34,586 nt of DNA from Pseudobacteriovorax sp. (GTDB lineage Bacteria > Bdellovibrionota_B > Oligoflexia > Oligoflexales > Oligoflexaceae): positions 1-34,586 of the forward strand of contig JABSRP010000063.1 in the NCBI GenBank assembly GCA_013215145.1, read 5' to 3'. Within the stretch, counting starts at the first letter, position 1, and each line of letters opens with the position of its first letter. Below the pieces are notes generated by a model that saw only the letters and a list, made by a program, of their open reading frames with translations, was not told the DNA's origin and searched no databases. Positions 6,035 to 13,778 of the stretch are shown piece by piece. The translations under genes were made by a program, and so were the position numbers.

Positions 6035-7267
6035 TTATTCTTTTTTTGAGAAACTAGCATTCATCGAGTCAGCATCATGTTGATCAATTAATTCTTTTAC
6101 TTTTTTTAATGATCTAATGCAGTCGTTTAGGTTGTCATAGCCGTCGGCTGATACTGCTATAGTGTCATTATTGTCTTTTATTCTCCAGCGCCACTTATCT
6201 AGATCGTCTTTGTAGTTTTGAACTGCTGGTTCTGGATATACTACAAAGCTAACTGTTTTATCGGCGTCCTGCCAGTAGAGACGAAGCCTTATCAAATATT
6301 CGACATCTTTTTTTAGGGTTAGTATGACAAGAGCGTGCATATCATCGCCGCTATTATCGTCACCTTCGATGAATTTTGGAGGATCACCATTTTCAAAAAC
6401 GGTAATCAACGTGTCTGCGTCGGCGCCAAATGTATTAAACATATACTCGCCGCTGGCCTTTGGCGTAAATCTGAAGTTGATTTGCTCGCCTCCAGACAAT
6501 TTTAATTCGATAGGCTTATCAACCCGCAGGACTCTTTCTTTTGATCTTCCGTAGTAATGCCTAACCCACTCTTTATCCCCTTCAGACAGGCCAGGCTTTG
6601 GATAAATGCCATTTTCGTAACCCTCTGGACTATTAATGAGTCCAGCACCAAACGGGTAATGCATGATAGAGTCAGGGTCCCATTTAGAGCCCTGGACTCT
6701 GTCGACAGCTACTTTTTTTAGAATATTTCTATCTGTTTTTGATTTTGACCAGTAGTTAGGCTTTCCAGCAAGCGCAGCATATACGGCTTCCTTGTCCCAC
6801 TCGATACCAGAGTTTGGGTTTTGGTGCTCGTGGTGCAGGCCTAGCGTGTGACCTATCTCATGCAGCATAGTATCAAGGGTAGCTGAGGTGTCTAAATTCA
6901 TTGTGTTGGTGTATTCTGGTTGTTCGAGCGCTGCCCTACCAATGTATGACCAATGCCCTTTACCTCTTTCAAATCCAACCCTTATTTCAGCTTCTTTTCT
7001 ATTGTCTGTTTCGGCAAACTCTAGCGAGCCGTTTTCCATCCAAATATCACAGGCCTGTCTAAAAAGACGTTTTTGGGCGCTCGTTCCGCCCGAAAGGTAA
7101 TATTTTAGAACTGTACCCTCTACAAATACCAGCCCAACTTCCATAATTGCCGACATTCTACCAGGGTCTAGATCGGCTGGAAAAACTCTAAACTCGTTGT
7201 CTAAATCTTCTGATCCGCATAGCTTTGGAAGCTCTTTTAATTTTTGTTTAGAGTCTTTTTTAACCAC
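6035..7267 (-). CDS. Astacin-like zinc metalloprotease (M12A-type) with C-terminal beta domain
   Basis: About 410 residues from a GTG at 7267 that follows AGAGGTG directly after the previous gene's stop; the longer frame begins at a TTG inside that gene without an RBS. The zinc motif HEIGHTLGLHHE (residues 136-147) is the astacin HExxHxxGxxH(E), and SIMHY (200-204) is the Met-turn with its tyrosine. About residues 250-365 look like a PPC-type beta-sandwich (FRFTPKASGEYMFNTFG). No signal peptide is visible, so export would need lysis or another route. It is last in a three-gene minus-strand cluster. It does not resemble a virion protein. It could be a moron protein acting on host or prey proteins, or help degrade an envelope; the target is unknown. 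Confidence 0.85.
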   Translation of the reverse strand: MVKKDSKQKLKELPKLCGSEDLDNEFRVFPADLDPGRMSAIMEVGLVFVEGTVLKYYLSGGTSAQKRLFRQACDIWMENGSLEFAETDNRKEAEIRVGFERGKGHWSYIGRAALEQPEYTNTMNLDTSATLDTMLHEIGHTLGLHHEHQNPNSGIEWDKEAVYAALAGKPNYWSKSKTDRNILKKVAVDRVQGSKWDPDSIMHYPFGAGLINSPEGYENGIYPKPGLSEGDKEWVRHYYGRSKERVLRVDKPIELKLSGGEQINFRFTPKASGEYMFNTFGADADTLITVFENGDPPKFIEGDDNSGDDMHALVILTLKKDVEYLIRLRLYWQDADKTVSFVVYPEPAVQNYKDDLDKWRWRIKDNNDTIAVSADGYDNLNDCIRSLKKVKELIDQHDADSMNASFSKKE

Positions 7268-7277
7268 GGCCCACCTC

Positions 7278-7454
7278 TTACTTCTTTTTCTTTGGAAGCC
7301 ATTTGGCCATCGTATCGGTGTACTCAACAGAATTCATCTTCCCTAGAAGATCGCCCTCAACTCTCAACATTCTAGAGACATCAGCAGCATTGAGCTTTTG
7401 GTTTGCGGTATCGGCTTTTCTAGCGACTTTTGCAAAATATTCAGACTTTTTCAT
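7278..7454 (-). CDS. Small basic protein upstream of the metalloprotease
   Basis: 58 residues from an ATG at 7454 preceded by AAAAGGAG; an ATG 18 bases upstream overlaps that RBS and is less likely. The sequence is helical and ends in four lysines (WLPKKKK). It has no recognised domain, signal or membrane segment. Its stop lies ten bases before the metalloprotease GTG, so the two are co-expressed. It could be an inhibitor or partner of the protease, but only position supports this. Confidence 0.6.
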   Translation of the reverse strand: MKKSEYFAKVARKADTANQKLNAADVSRMLRVEGDLLGKMNSVEYTDTMAKWLPKKKK

Positions 7455-7489
7455 ATTTATACTCCTTTTCATTTTTAGGCTATTATATA

Positions 7490-8101
7490 CTATTTGTAAT
7501 TTACGATCTCGATTGATTTTGCATCTTTGAACTTTTCAAAATATTCATCATCATATTTCATTTTGCCGAGGCTTTTAACGCTATCGGGCGTAATAATCCT
7601 AGCATCAACGTTATTTTTCGAATCTACAGTGTAGTAGATCCATGTTTTTTTAGTATCTAATTTTTTAGGTGCAAACCACTCAGCCGCCTCTTTATTTTCC
7701 TCTAGTGGTATCAGATATGCTTTTTTCCCTTTAGTTATCCCGATCTCTTGAATCTTTTCGGCTACGTCAGTAGCAGATATTTCATCTGGGTTCGACCAAA
7801 CGTCTTGCAGCGAACTTTTTATTTGTTTTTCAATAATAAAATCCTCAAGAACACTACTTCTATTCTCTAGTGTTTCGACTTTCTCTTTTAGCTCTTTTTC
7901 AAATGAGCCATGAAATTTGCCATTCTCAAAACCAAAATTAAATTTTTGTATTTGAGGGTTCATAATAGCAAATATTGATACAATACCGGATATTATAGAG
8001 ATAATTCCCGCCTTGGTTTCCTTATGCTTGACTAAATAACCTAGACAGCTTGCAAGCATTAATAGGATAAGTGTTCCGACACCTACATAATAAATTTCCA
8101 C
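7490..8101 (-). CDS. Two-TM membrane protein with coiled coil, unknown function
   Basis: 203 residues starting at a GTG after AGGGGGA. Hydrophobic helices at about residues 4-23 and 31-48 are followed by a coiled-coil stretch (about 65-95, FEKELKEKVETLENRSSVLE) and a soluble C-terminal domain of about 100 residues. First gene of the minus-strand cluster with the 58-residue protein and the metalloprotease, and divergent from the M15 peptidase gene. I do not recognise the family. A membrane sensor or anchor, or a holin-like role, are possible but unsupported. Confidence 0.65.
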   Translation of the reverse strand: MEIYYVGVGTLILLMLASCLGYLVKHKETKAGIISIISGIVSIFAIMNPQIQKFNFGFENGKFHGSFEKELKEKVETLENRSSVLEDFIIEKQIKSSLQDVWSNPDEISATDVAEKIQEIGITKGKKAYLIPLEENKEAAEWFAPKKLDTKKTWIYYTVDSKNNVDARIITPDSVKSLGKMKYDDEYFEKFKDAKSIEIVNYK

Positions 8102-8183
8102 AAATCCCCCTACACCATGGCGAAGCGGTTACTAGAACAAATTTTTCCTAGTTCACCTACCTTAGAATATCCATAACTATTAT

Positions 8184-8573
8184 ATGTCTATTAAGCTGGA
8201 AAAATTCATGTCTAAGAAAAATTATGTAAGACGCTCATTTTCAAAAAAAGAACTTCAATGTCCGCTTACTAAAAAATGTGAAATGAATGATGTATTTATG
8301 GACAAACTCCAGGCTCTACGAGACGAATTCGATCACCCTATGATAATAACTAGCGGATTTCGAAGCCCAGAACATAACAAAGCCGTTGGCGGTAGCAAAA
8401 ACAGTAGGCACCTTGTTGGCGAAGCCGTAGATATCAGTACAAAGGGAATGTCAGCAATTCGAAAGCACAAGCTTTTAGAATTAGCTTTCGCGTTCGGGTT
8501 CAATGGCATAGCGCAGGCAAAAACCTACGTTCATATAGATACACGTAAAACCAACAGCACGTGGACTTACTAG
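8184..8573 (+). CDS. M15 family zinc peptidase, probable endolysin
   Basis: 129 residues of the Peptidase_M15_3 type, which cleave peptidoglycan cross-links as D-Ala-D-Ala carboxypeptidase or L-Ala-D-Glu endopeptidase. The zinc ligands are visible: H76 and D83 in SRHLVGEAVDIS, and H117 in YVHID. The substrate loop SGFRSPEHN (57-65) is also typical. There is no signal peptide, so it would need a holin. An alternative start is the ATG at 8208 (residue 9), which begins with the same MS-x-K pattern; neither has a strong RBS. Its stop is one base before the patatin ATG, so the two are coupled. Confidence 0.85.
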   Translation: MSIKLEKFMSKKNYVRRSFSKKELQCPLTKKCEMNDVFMDKLQALRDEFDHPMIITSGFRSPEHNKAVGGSKNSRHLVGEAVDISTKGMSAIRKHKLLELAFAFGFNGIAQAKTYVHIDTRKTNSTWTY

Positions 8574-8574
8574 G

Positions 8575-9495
8575 ATGAAGAACGCCTATAGAATTTTGAC
8601 TTTCGATGGCGGTGGTCTTAGATCTATTTTTTCAGCCCGGCTTGTTTCCCGTATTCTAAAAGAGCGCCCTGATTTTCTAGACAAGGTTGATATGATAGCT
8701 GGCAATTCAGGTGGATCAATTGTAGCTTGCGGTTTAGCTGCTGGATACTCTCCCGAAGAGATCGTTAGTTTTTTTAAAGAAGATGGACCAAATATCTTCA
8801 AAACTAGCTTTACAAACAAGTTAAAAGGTTTTTTTGGTGTACTTGGCGCAAAGTATGAGGGTGAACCGAGACAACGTGTTTTTGAAAAGTACTTTTCAGG
8901 TAAAAAGCTATCCACTATTGAAGGCAAAACCCTTTTACTTACAGCGTTCGATCTAAAGCACAATTCGGGACGTTGGAAGCCTGTTAGTTTTCACAACTAT
9001 AAAGGCTCCCCCACGATTGACTACTCGCTTACAGACTGCTTAATGGCATCTACGGCCGCACCAACGTATTTCCCTATAGCAAGAGCTGGGAACACAAGAT
9101 ACATAGACGGCGGTGTTTGGGCTAACAACCCTAGCCTAGCCGCTTATTCTGAGGCAATTAACACCTGGTACGGAAAACAAGATCATAAAAACGTCATCCT
9201 TTTAAACATTGGAAGCATAGCTTCTAAATCAATGATAAAATCAAAAAAATCATCGCTTGGTTATTATGATTGGTTTCAAAATGAGATCATTGATCTTATC
9301 TTAGATTCGGCTTCGATGGACTCTATAGAGTATTATCTAGGAAATATCATGGGTCCAAACTATAAGAAGCTTAATATTCTAATGGACGAAGAGATTAAAC
9401 TTGATGATTTTTCTAAAATCGACAAAATGCTCTCAATAGCTGATAATCTTAACCTTGACGATGTTAAGTCGTGGCTTCAAGGCTTTTGGTACTAA
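8575..9495 (+). CDS. Patatin-like phospholipase
   Basis: 306 residues with all patatin elements: oxyanion loop DGGGLRS (11-17), nucleophile S45 in GNSGGS and catalytic D178 in YIDGGVWANN, giving a Ser-Asp dyad. Such enzymes hydrolyse acyl chains of phospholipids. There is no signal peptide. It starts one base after the M15 endolysin stop, which suggests a shared job in lysis: opening the membrane or outer membrane once the wall is cut. No cyclic-nucleotide synthase or CBASS partner is nearby, so an abortive-infection effector is less likely. It could also defend against other phages or act on eukaryotic or prey membranes. Confidence 0.85.
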   Translation: MKNAYRILTFDGGGLRSIFSARLVSRILKERPDFLDKVDMIAGNSGGSIVACGLAAGYSPEEIVSFFKEDGPNIFKTSFTNKLKGFFGVLGAKYEGEPRQRVFEKYFSGKKLSTIEGKTLLLTAFDLKHNSGRWKPVSFHNYKGSPTIDYSLTDCLMASTAAPTYFPIARAGNTRYIDGGVWANNPSLAAYSEAINTWYGKQDHKNVILLNIGSIASKSMIKSKKSSLGYYDWFQNEIIDLILDSASMDSIEYYLGNIMGPNYKKLNILMDEEIKLDDFSKIDKMLSIADNLNLDDVKSWLQGFWY

Positions 9496-9508
9496 AACGA
9501 GGTGAAAA

Positions 9509-9724
9509 ATGGAAAAAGGCGATATCGTATTACATAAGACAGGAAACGGGCCATTGATGACCGTTAGCGATATTAAAGATGAATTTTATATCTGCAAGTA
9601 TTGGTCAAAAACTCAGAATATGTTTGTTATAGATGATTTTAGAAAGTATGAGTTAATGCCATATAAATCACCTGATCAAGATTCAAGCAAGAACGTAATC
9701 AGGCCTACTAGTCTTTGGGATTAG
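9509..9724 (+). CDS. YodC/DUF2158-like small protein
   Basis: 71 residues. The start MEKGDIVLHKTGNGPLMTV followed by CKYW matches the DUF2158 pattern (GD-V--K-G-P-MTV, then C-W). The function of the family is unknown. A good RBS (GAGGTG) precedes the ATG, 13 bases after the patatin stop, so it ends the plus-strand lysis-like cluster. Confidence 0.7.
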   Translation: MEKGDIVLHKTGNGPLMTVSDIKDEFYICKYWSKTQNMFVIDDFRKYELMPYKSPDQDSSKNVIRPTSLWD

Positions 9725-9730
9725 GGTAAA

Positions 9731-10066
9731 TCAATCTAATATCCAGATTCTTATCAAAACTCTTCGATCTATGAGATTATAGAGAACATTCTTTACGTTT
9801 TTACCGCCAACTATAAATTCTGAACTTTCCTCAAGATCTCCACCCAAGGCGTACCTAATTATGTATTCGATAGTAAAATCGCCCTGAGCTTTCGCGATCC
9901 CTTGGGCATTTTCAGCGGTGATTTCTAGCTTTATTGGGCTTTTGTAGCCATTTATAGCTTCTCGAATACTTACCAAAATCGGCTGTCCAGTAGTATCAAG
10001 AATCGGCGTTTTTACCGCTCCATAGTCTGTCATATTTAACAGACCCTCAAAAATATGAACTGTCAT
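9731..10066 (-). CDS. Hypothetical protein
   Basis: 111 residues, ATG after AGGA. Mixed beta/alpha composition, no signal peptide or membrane helix, and a beta-rich central part (SPIKLEITAENAQGIAKAQG). It is convergent with the DUF2158 gene, six bases apart with no clear terminator, and lies downstream of rep on the same strand after 110 bases. Family not recognised; a small structural or regulatory phage protein is possible. Confidence 0.55.
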   Translation of the reverse strand: MTVHIFEGLLNMTDYGAVKTPILDTTGQPILVSIREAINGYKSPIKLEITAENAQGIAKAQGDFTIEYIIRYALGGDLEESSEFIVGGKNVKNVLYNLIDRRVLIRIWILD

Positions 10067-10176
10067 TTTTATCCTGCAAATAGATGGCCTAGAACAACTT
10101 CATAGACCACCTAACATTGAATACCAAGTATTTTTACAAGATAAATAGGACAATATCTAGTGACATTCTATGACTT

Positions 10177-12639
10177 TTAACCTGTCCTACTTTCAATATT
10201 TGCCTCTGGATCAACTACATTGTGACTAGTTTTTTTCAGGTTGACACCCATTTCAACAAGTAAAAACCTTTCCAGTAGTCTATAAGTTTTCAAGACCTTT
10301 GGTGGCCCCCAATCGATTACTAAGCTGATTTTTTCGTCTACAACTTCAACAGAATAGATCCTTGTAAGATGTCTATAGGTAAATGCAAATCCCTCTTCGA
10401 TTCTCTTTGCCTTAACCGAGTGGACACCATGTATTGATTTGATTTTTTCAATGGTTTCGGCAAATGCGCTGTGGTTAGCAACTTCTGCTTGATGAAGAGG
10501 CTCAAGAGTTCTTTTCTTAGACTCTGTAGATAGCACTTTTTCTTTGTCTCGAATTGAATTTACCTTACTTTCTAGTTGTTCGATCGTGCAAATATAGTCA
10601 TCTTTCCTTTCCTCGCTTGTTTTTCCTTTCTCAAAGCCAGCAAGATACTGTTTATAAAGGTTAGACTTACCATGTCTAGCGGCCTGTAAAGCTGAATATA
10701 CCTTGCTTCCGACAATTTTCTTTTCTTTTAACCCCTTAAATTCGGTTTCAAAGTCAAATAAATCAGGGTTATTCCTAGCCCAATTTACAAGCCTACCCTT
10801 AATTTTTAGTATAAATTCGCATGATTCGCGCCGTTTTTTGATGTCTTTCCGGATTGCGAGCTTCCTAGATCGAAGAGTTGTCATTTGAGAATAGAGATCA
10901 TCTAAAAAATCGCTGCTTTCAGGCGATAGGGAAAGGCCGCAGCCCTTTTTCTTTCCTGTTTTGATTTCGTCATCTATCTTTTGCGCAATCTCTTTTTCTG
11001 TTATCCGATCGCTAGATTTTTCATACTTGAATACCATTTTCTCTTCGGATTGAGCTTCAACAAGCACACTTTTAGCTGTGACCTTCTTTCCGTCAACCAT
11101 CATATAACCCCAGCGATACATCTGAAATCCTTTCAAATGTTTTGCGTTGAGAAATACGCATTTTTTAGCGAAAAAAAGCTCTTTTCTAGCCTCCTGTAAC
11201 ATCTCACCTTCAAGGGATTGAAGTATTTTTTCCTCCAGTCTTAGAATAGATGTTAGATCGTCCATAGTATAACGTCGATCTCGGTTTTCTTTGTTATATC
11301 TCAGCGATGTTTTGCTAGCTGTAAACGTGTTCTCAAATGCCAGTTTATCTGTTCTTTCTTTTTGATATTCCTCGAACGTCTTATCAGATTTACCTGTTTT
11401 TTGCAGATACTCAGCCCATGTTTCAGCATCAAATTTGCAAGTTTTTTCAACAGTAACACCGCCTTTGATCCCTGTTTTTTTCTGTCTTTTTCCGCGAATT
11501 GTTCTGTAAAATTCAAATTGTTCTGGCTTTTTTATTACTGGATCGCCCTTTTTGATCTTTTCAAGTAAGAATGGAATTTTTTGTTTAGTGGCAACCCAAG
11601 TACAGACTTCATTCCATATCTCCCATAGCTTGTAGCTTAAGTCGAAGTCGGTACGATCCCTGTACTTACTATCCGTAATGAACCAAACACAATGAGCATG
11701 GAAGTGCGCCCCATTCTGGCCGTAAGTAATTTCAACATTGGTATTTGATGTAATTAGACCCAAATCATCTTTCGCTCTTTTGCTAAAATGCTGGGAAAAC
11801 TTAGCTAGGCTTTCGTTAAAAAATTCTTTTTGACCAACGAATGAATCTTCAATATTCGCGCTTGTATCTCTTGGCACTGTTAAAGTAACAGCCAACAAAT
11901 GATTATGCGGACCCATGTTCTTCCAATTGTCCATTGCGCTAATTATCTCATTAAGACGCTGCGACGTTTTAGAATGATTACAAGTGGGGCACATGAAATT
12001 CGAGCATCTATTAAATCCAGTTCTCTTAAACCGGCCACTATCTTCTACATAATTTCCCAAATGAACTGAATGTGCAGGGGCTCCACACCAATTTAAATTT
12101 CGAAGAATTTTTGCTTGATCCGACGATGGCTTATTATTCTCGTCATAATCCTCTTGGGTCATATATTCGGCTAATGCACGTTGTACCGACTCTCTTTTTT
12201 CTACTCTAGCAAGGTATCCAATTCTTTCTTTTTCAGTCTCACCACCAAAAAAGTCGACCTCATTTTTTCTCTGTATTTCTAGTGTGTTGGGGCAAGAATT
12301 AGATACCTTCCGAGAGCCGAAATTCCCAACCCCCGAATAGCTGCTAGCACCTATAACATTACGGCTATTTTTGATAGCAGATTCAAAGTGAACTGTTGAA
12401 ATTGGATCGCCAGCAATAGCACCTTGAATTCTGGCGCCATTTTGACTTTTATTCGTGCATCCACAATCTTCTGACGTGCTATTTAGAAAATTTTTATTGT
12501 TTTTTATTTTGGGATTTTTTGGTTCGCTTTTAGATATAAACCGTGAAGAACATGTATGGTCTGCATTACGCGCACTTTTAGATCCGCTATTTCTAGCGAT
12601 AGTGCTGCGTTTCGTCTCTTGCAAACCGTCCGTGGTCAA
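10177..12639 (-). CDS. Rolling-circle replication initiator (HUH endonuclease, Rep_1-like)
   Basis: 820 residues. The catalytic part has the Rep order: C-x3-MCPTC (212-220, Zn-binding-like), motif 1 VTLTVP (251-256), motif 2 AHFHAH (311-316, the metal-binding HUH) and a candidate nucleophile Y411 in AEYLQKTGK. It should nick the plus strand at a double-strand origin and stay covalently attached. Residues 1-170 are Ser/Asn-rich and not conserved-looking; the C-terminal 350 residues are charged helices. The length is close to P2 gpA (761), which also drives rolling-circle replication, but the motif spacing looks more like plasmid Rep_1. The start is a TTG with AGGA upstream, and no ATG occurs before residue 160. 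A mobilisation relaxase is less likely given the CPTC/TLT/HFHAH pattern. Confidence 0.85.
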   Translation of the reverse strand: MTTDGLQETKRSTIARNSGSKSARNADHTCSSRFISKSEPKNPKIKNNKNFLNSTSEDCGCTNKSQNGARIQGAIAGDPISTVHFESAIKNSRNVIGASSYSGVGNFGSRKVSNSCPNTLEIQRKNEVDFFGGETEKERIGYLARVEKRESVQRALAEYMTQEDYDENNKPSSDQAKILRNLNWCGAPAHSVHLGNYVEDSGRFKRTGFNRCSNFMCPTCNHSKTSQRLNEIISAMDNWKNMGPHNHLLAVTLTVPRDTSANIEDSFVGQKEFFNESLAKFSQHFSKRAKDDLGLITSNTNVEITYGQNGAHFHAHCVWFITDSKYRDRTDFDLSYKLWEIWNEVCTWVATKQKIPFLLEKIKKGDPVIKKPEQFEFYRTIRGKRQKKTGIKGGVTVEKTCKFDAETWAEYLQKTGKSDKTFEEYQKERTDKLAFENTFTASKTSLRYNKENRDRRYTMDDLTSILRLEEKILQSLEGEMLQEARKELFFAKKCVFLNAKHLKGFQMYRWGYMMVDGKKVTAKSVLVEAQSEEKMVFKYEKSSDRITEKEIAQKIDDEIKTGKKKGCGLSLSPESSDFLDDLYSQMTTLRSRKLAIRKDIKKRRESCEFILKIKGRLVNWARNNPDLFDFETEFKGLKEKKIVGSKVYSALQAARHGKSNLYKQYLAGFEKGKTSEERKDDYICTIEQLESKVNSIRDKEKVLSTESKKRTLEPLHQAEVANHSAFAETIEKIKSIHGVHSVKAKRIEEGFAFTYRHLTRIYSVEVVDEKISLVIDWGPPKVLKTYRLLERFLLVEMGVNLKKTSHNVVDPEANIESRTG
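10923..10933 (+). repeat. One-mismatch copy of the dispersed 11-mer (GCGATAGGGAA)
   Basis: Lies inside rep. One base differs from the consensus; a weaker member that may be chance. Confidence 0.3.
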
Positions 12640-12662
12640 CTTATAATCCTAGATGATGATGG

Positions 12663-12818
12663 GACGTTAATCCTGTTTTCGAAGTGCTGTCACAACCTGA
12701 CAACACGCTTTTGACTCCAGAACCGGAAACGGGGATGGGAACGATGGTGGCAAAGGCATCCATGCCAATGCCAAGGGACTGTGTAGAAGTTTATTTAGGC
12801 GGTGCCGACCAAGCTTGA
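12663..12818 (+). pseudogene. Short open frame or gene remnant between rep and primase
   Basis: The plus strand is open from 12657 to the TGA at 12818 and reads as protein-like sequence (VNPVFEVLSQPDNTLLTPEP..., ending CVEVYLGGADQA). The first ATG is at 12735 and has no RBS. It may be the tail of a lost gene. The same stretch contains TGTCA-CAACC-TGACA (12688-12702) and GGCAT-CC-ATGCC (12756-12767), so it may instead hold the replication origin and read open by chance. Confidence 0.25.
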
Positions 12819-12851
12819 CTAAATAATCTTCAGAATCCCAAAAGTAATTCT

Positions 12852-12891
12852 AAAATGCCTGCAAGTCTAACTTGTGGGCATTTTGCTTTTT
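12852..12891. terminator. Hairpin at the primase stop, likely bidirectional terminator
   Basis: AAAATGCC (12852-12859) and CAAG (12862-12865) pair with CTTG (12871-12874) and GGCATTTT (12877-12884). T-runs lie on both sides, TTTTT on plus and TTTT on minus. The stem spans the primase stop codon, so it probably separates the par/primase operon from rep. Confidence 0.6.
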
Positions 12892-13778
12892 ACAAAATCG
12901 TTCCAATCTGTATTCTCTTTCTCCGGTAAATGACGTTTAATTCTACAAATATTGTGTTGTAATTTCGAGTTAAACTTACTTGTAAGTGTTCGACCTCCTT
13001 CATCATTATCGAATGCTAAAATCACTAAAGGGTTTGTAAGCCTTTCTACAGACCTAATTGCGAGTTTATATGTTTCATCCGACGGCCTACCCGCTACAGA
13101 AAAAAATCTTGCACGATCCAGCTTAAATAACTGATAGTAGCTAAGCGCATCTATGCCGGTTTCACAGAAAACTATCGTGTCGTCATCTTTAAAACACTTG
13201 GAAGACCACAGACGTTTTTGTCCACCGGCTGAAAACGCTGTATAGCCAGTGTTTTTGATCTCATAACCACAATATCCCGCCATATTTTCATGGGGAAATA
13301 TTATATTGCCTCTTTCATCCTCAAAGATTCGATCATCAAAACGTCTGTTGCGGTAAGTGTTAATCTGAATACCTCGCGACTGCAAATAATCACTTTTTAA
13401 TACGGATCTAAGAGAGGCAATGTGCTCTTTAATTTTTGTAGGATCAAATCTTGGTTTTTGCCTTGGCTGTTTGCTTACCTTAACCAGAGAACTTACATTA
13501 GTGATTCCTGCTCTAATTTCTCTTATCGCTTGGCTTGGGCTAATAGCCTCAAGCCATGCGAGAAGATCTATAATCGTACCGCCACGCTCGTCATTAGGAC
13601 GGTTACCCACCCAAACAAAGCGGCCACTAGAAAGCCGTGTGATAGCTATTTTATCGCTGTTATCGTGCCGATACATCTTAGTTTCGCCATCACTTGATGA
13701 TTCTTTAGAATCTTCAAAATAGCCGTATCTCTCGGCGAATTTCCATAAATCAAGCTGTTTTATTTCGTCGATAGTCAT
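12867..13778 (-). CDS. DUF3991/Toprim-type primase-like protein
   Basis: About 303 residues from ATG 13778, which has GAGG six bases before it; an upstream TTG at 13790 lacks an RBS. The N-terminal half has the GGTIIDLLAWLE motif and the DUF3991-like YLQSRGI. The Toprim fold shows the catalytic glutamate in CETGIDALSYYQL and the acidic pair in AFDNDEGG, ending with NTDWNDF. Proteins of this kind accompany plasmid replication or mobilisation genes and are thought to prime DNA synthesis. Here it could start the lagging strand after Rep-driven rolling-circle synthesis. It overlaps the 3' end of the upstream membrane-protein gene by 29 bases, so it is co-translated with the par operon. Confidence 0.75.
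   Translation of the reverse strand: MTIDEIKQLDLWKFAERYGYFEDSKESSSDGETKMYRHDNSDKIAITRLSSGRFVWVGNRPNDERGGTIIDLLAWLEAISPSQAIREIRAGITNVSSLVKVSKQPRQKPRFDPTKIKEHIASLRSVLKSDYLQSRGIQINTYRNRRFDDRIFEDERGNIIFPHENMAGYCGYEIKNTGYTAFSAGGQKRLWSSKCFKDDDTIVFCETGIDALSYYQLFKLDRARFFSVAGRPSDETYKLAIRSVERLTNPLVILAFDNDEGGRTLTSKFNSKLQHNICRIKRHLPEKENTDWNDFVKSKMPTS

Noticed and set aside
8575..9495. Patatin as a CBASS (CapV-type) defence effector
   Set aside because: No cyclic-nucleotide synthase, sensor or ubiquitin-like partner is nearby. The gene is coupled to an endolysin instead.
10177..12639. Conjugative relaxase rather than replication initiator
   Set aside because: The CPTC, TLT and HFHAH order is that of rolling-circle Rep proteins. 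No coupling protein or other mobilisation genes are present, although a Toprim protein often found near relaxases is.
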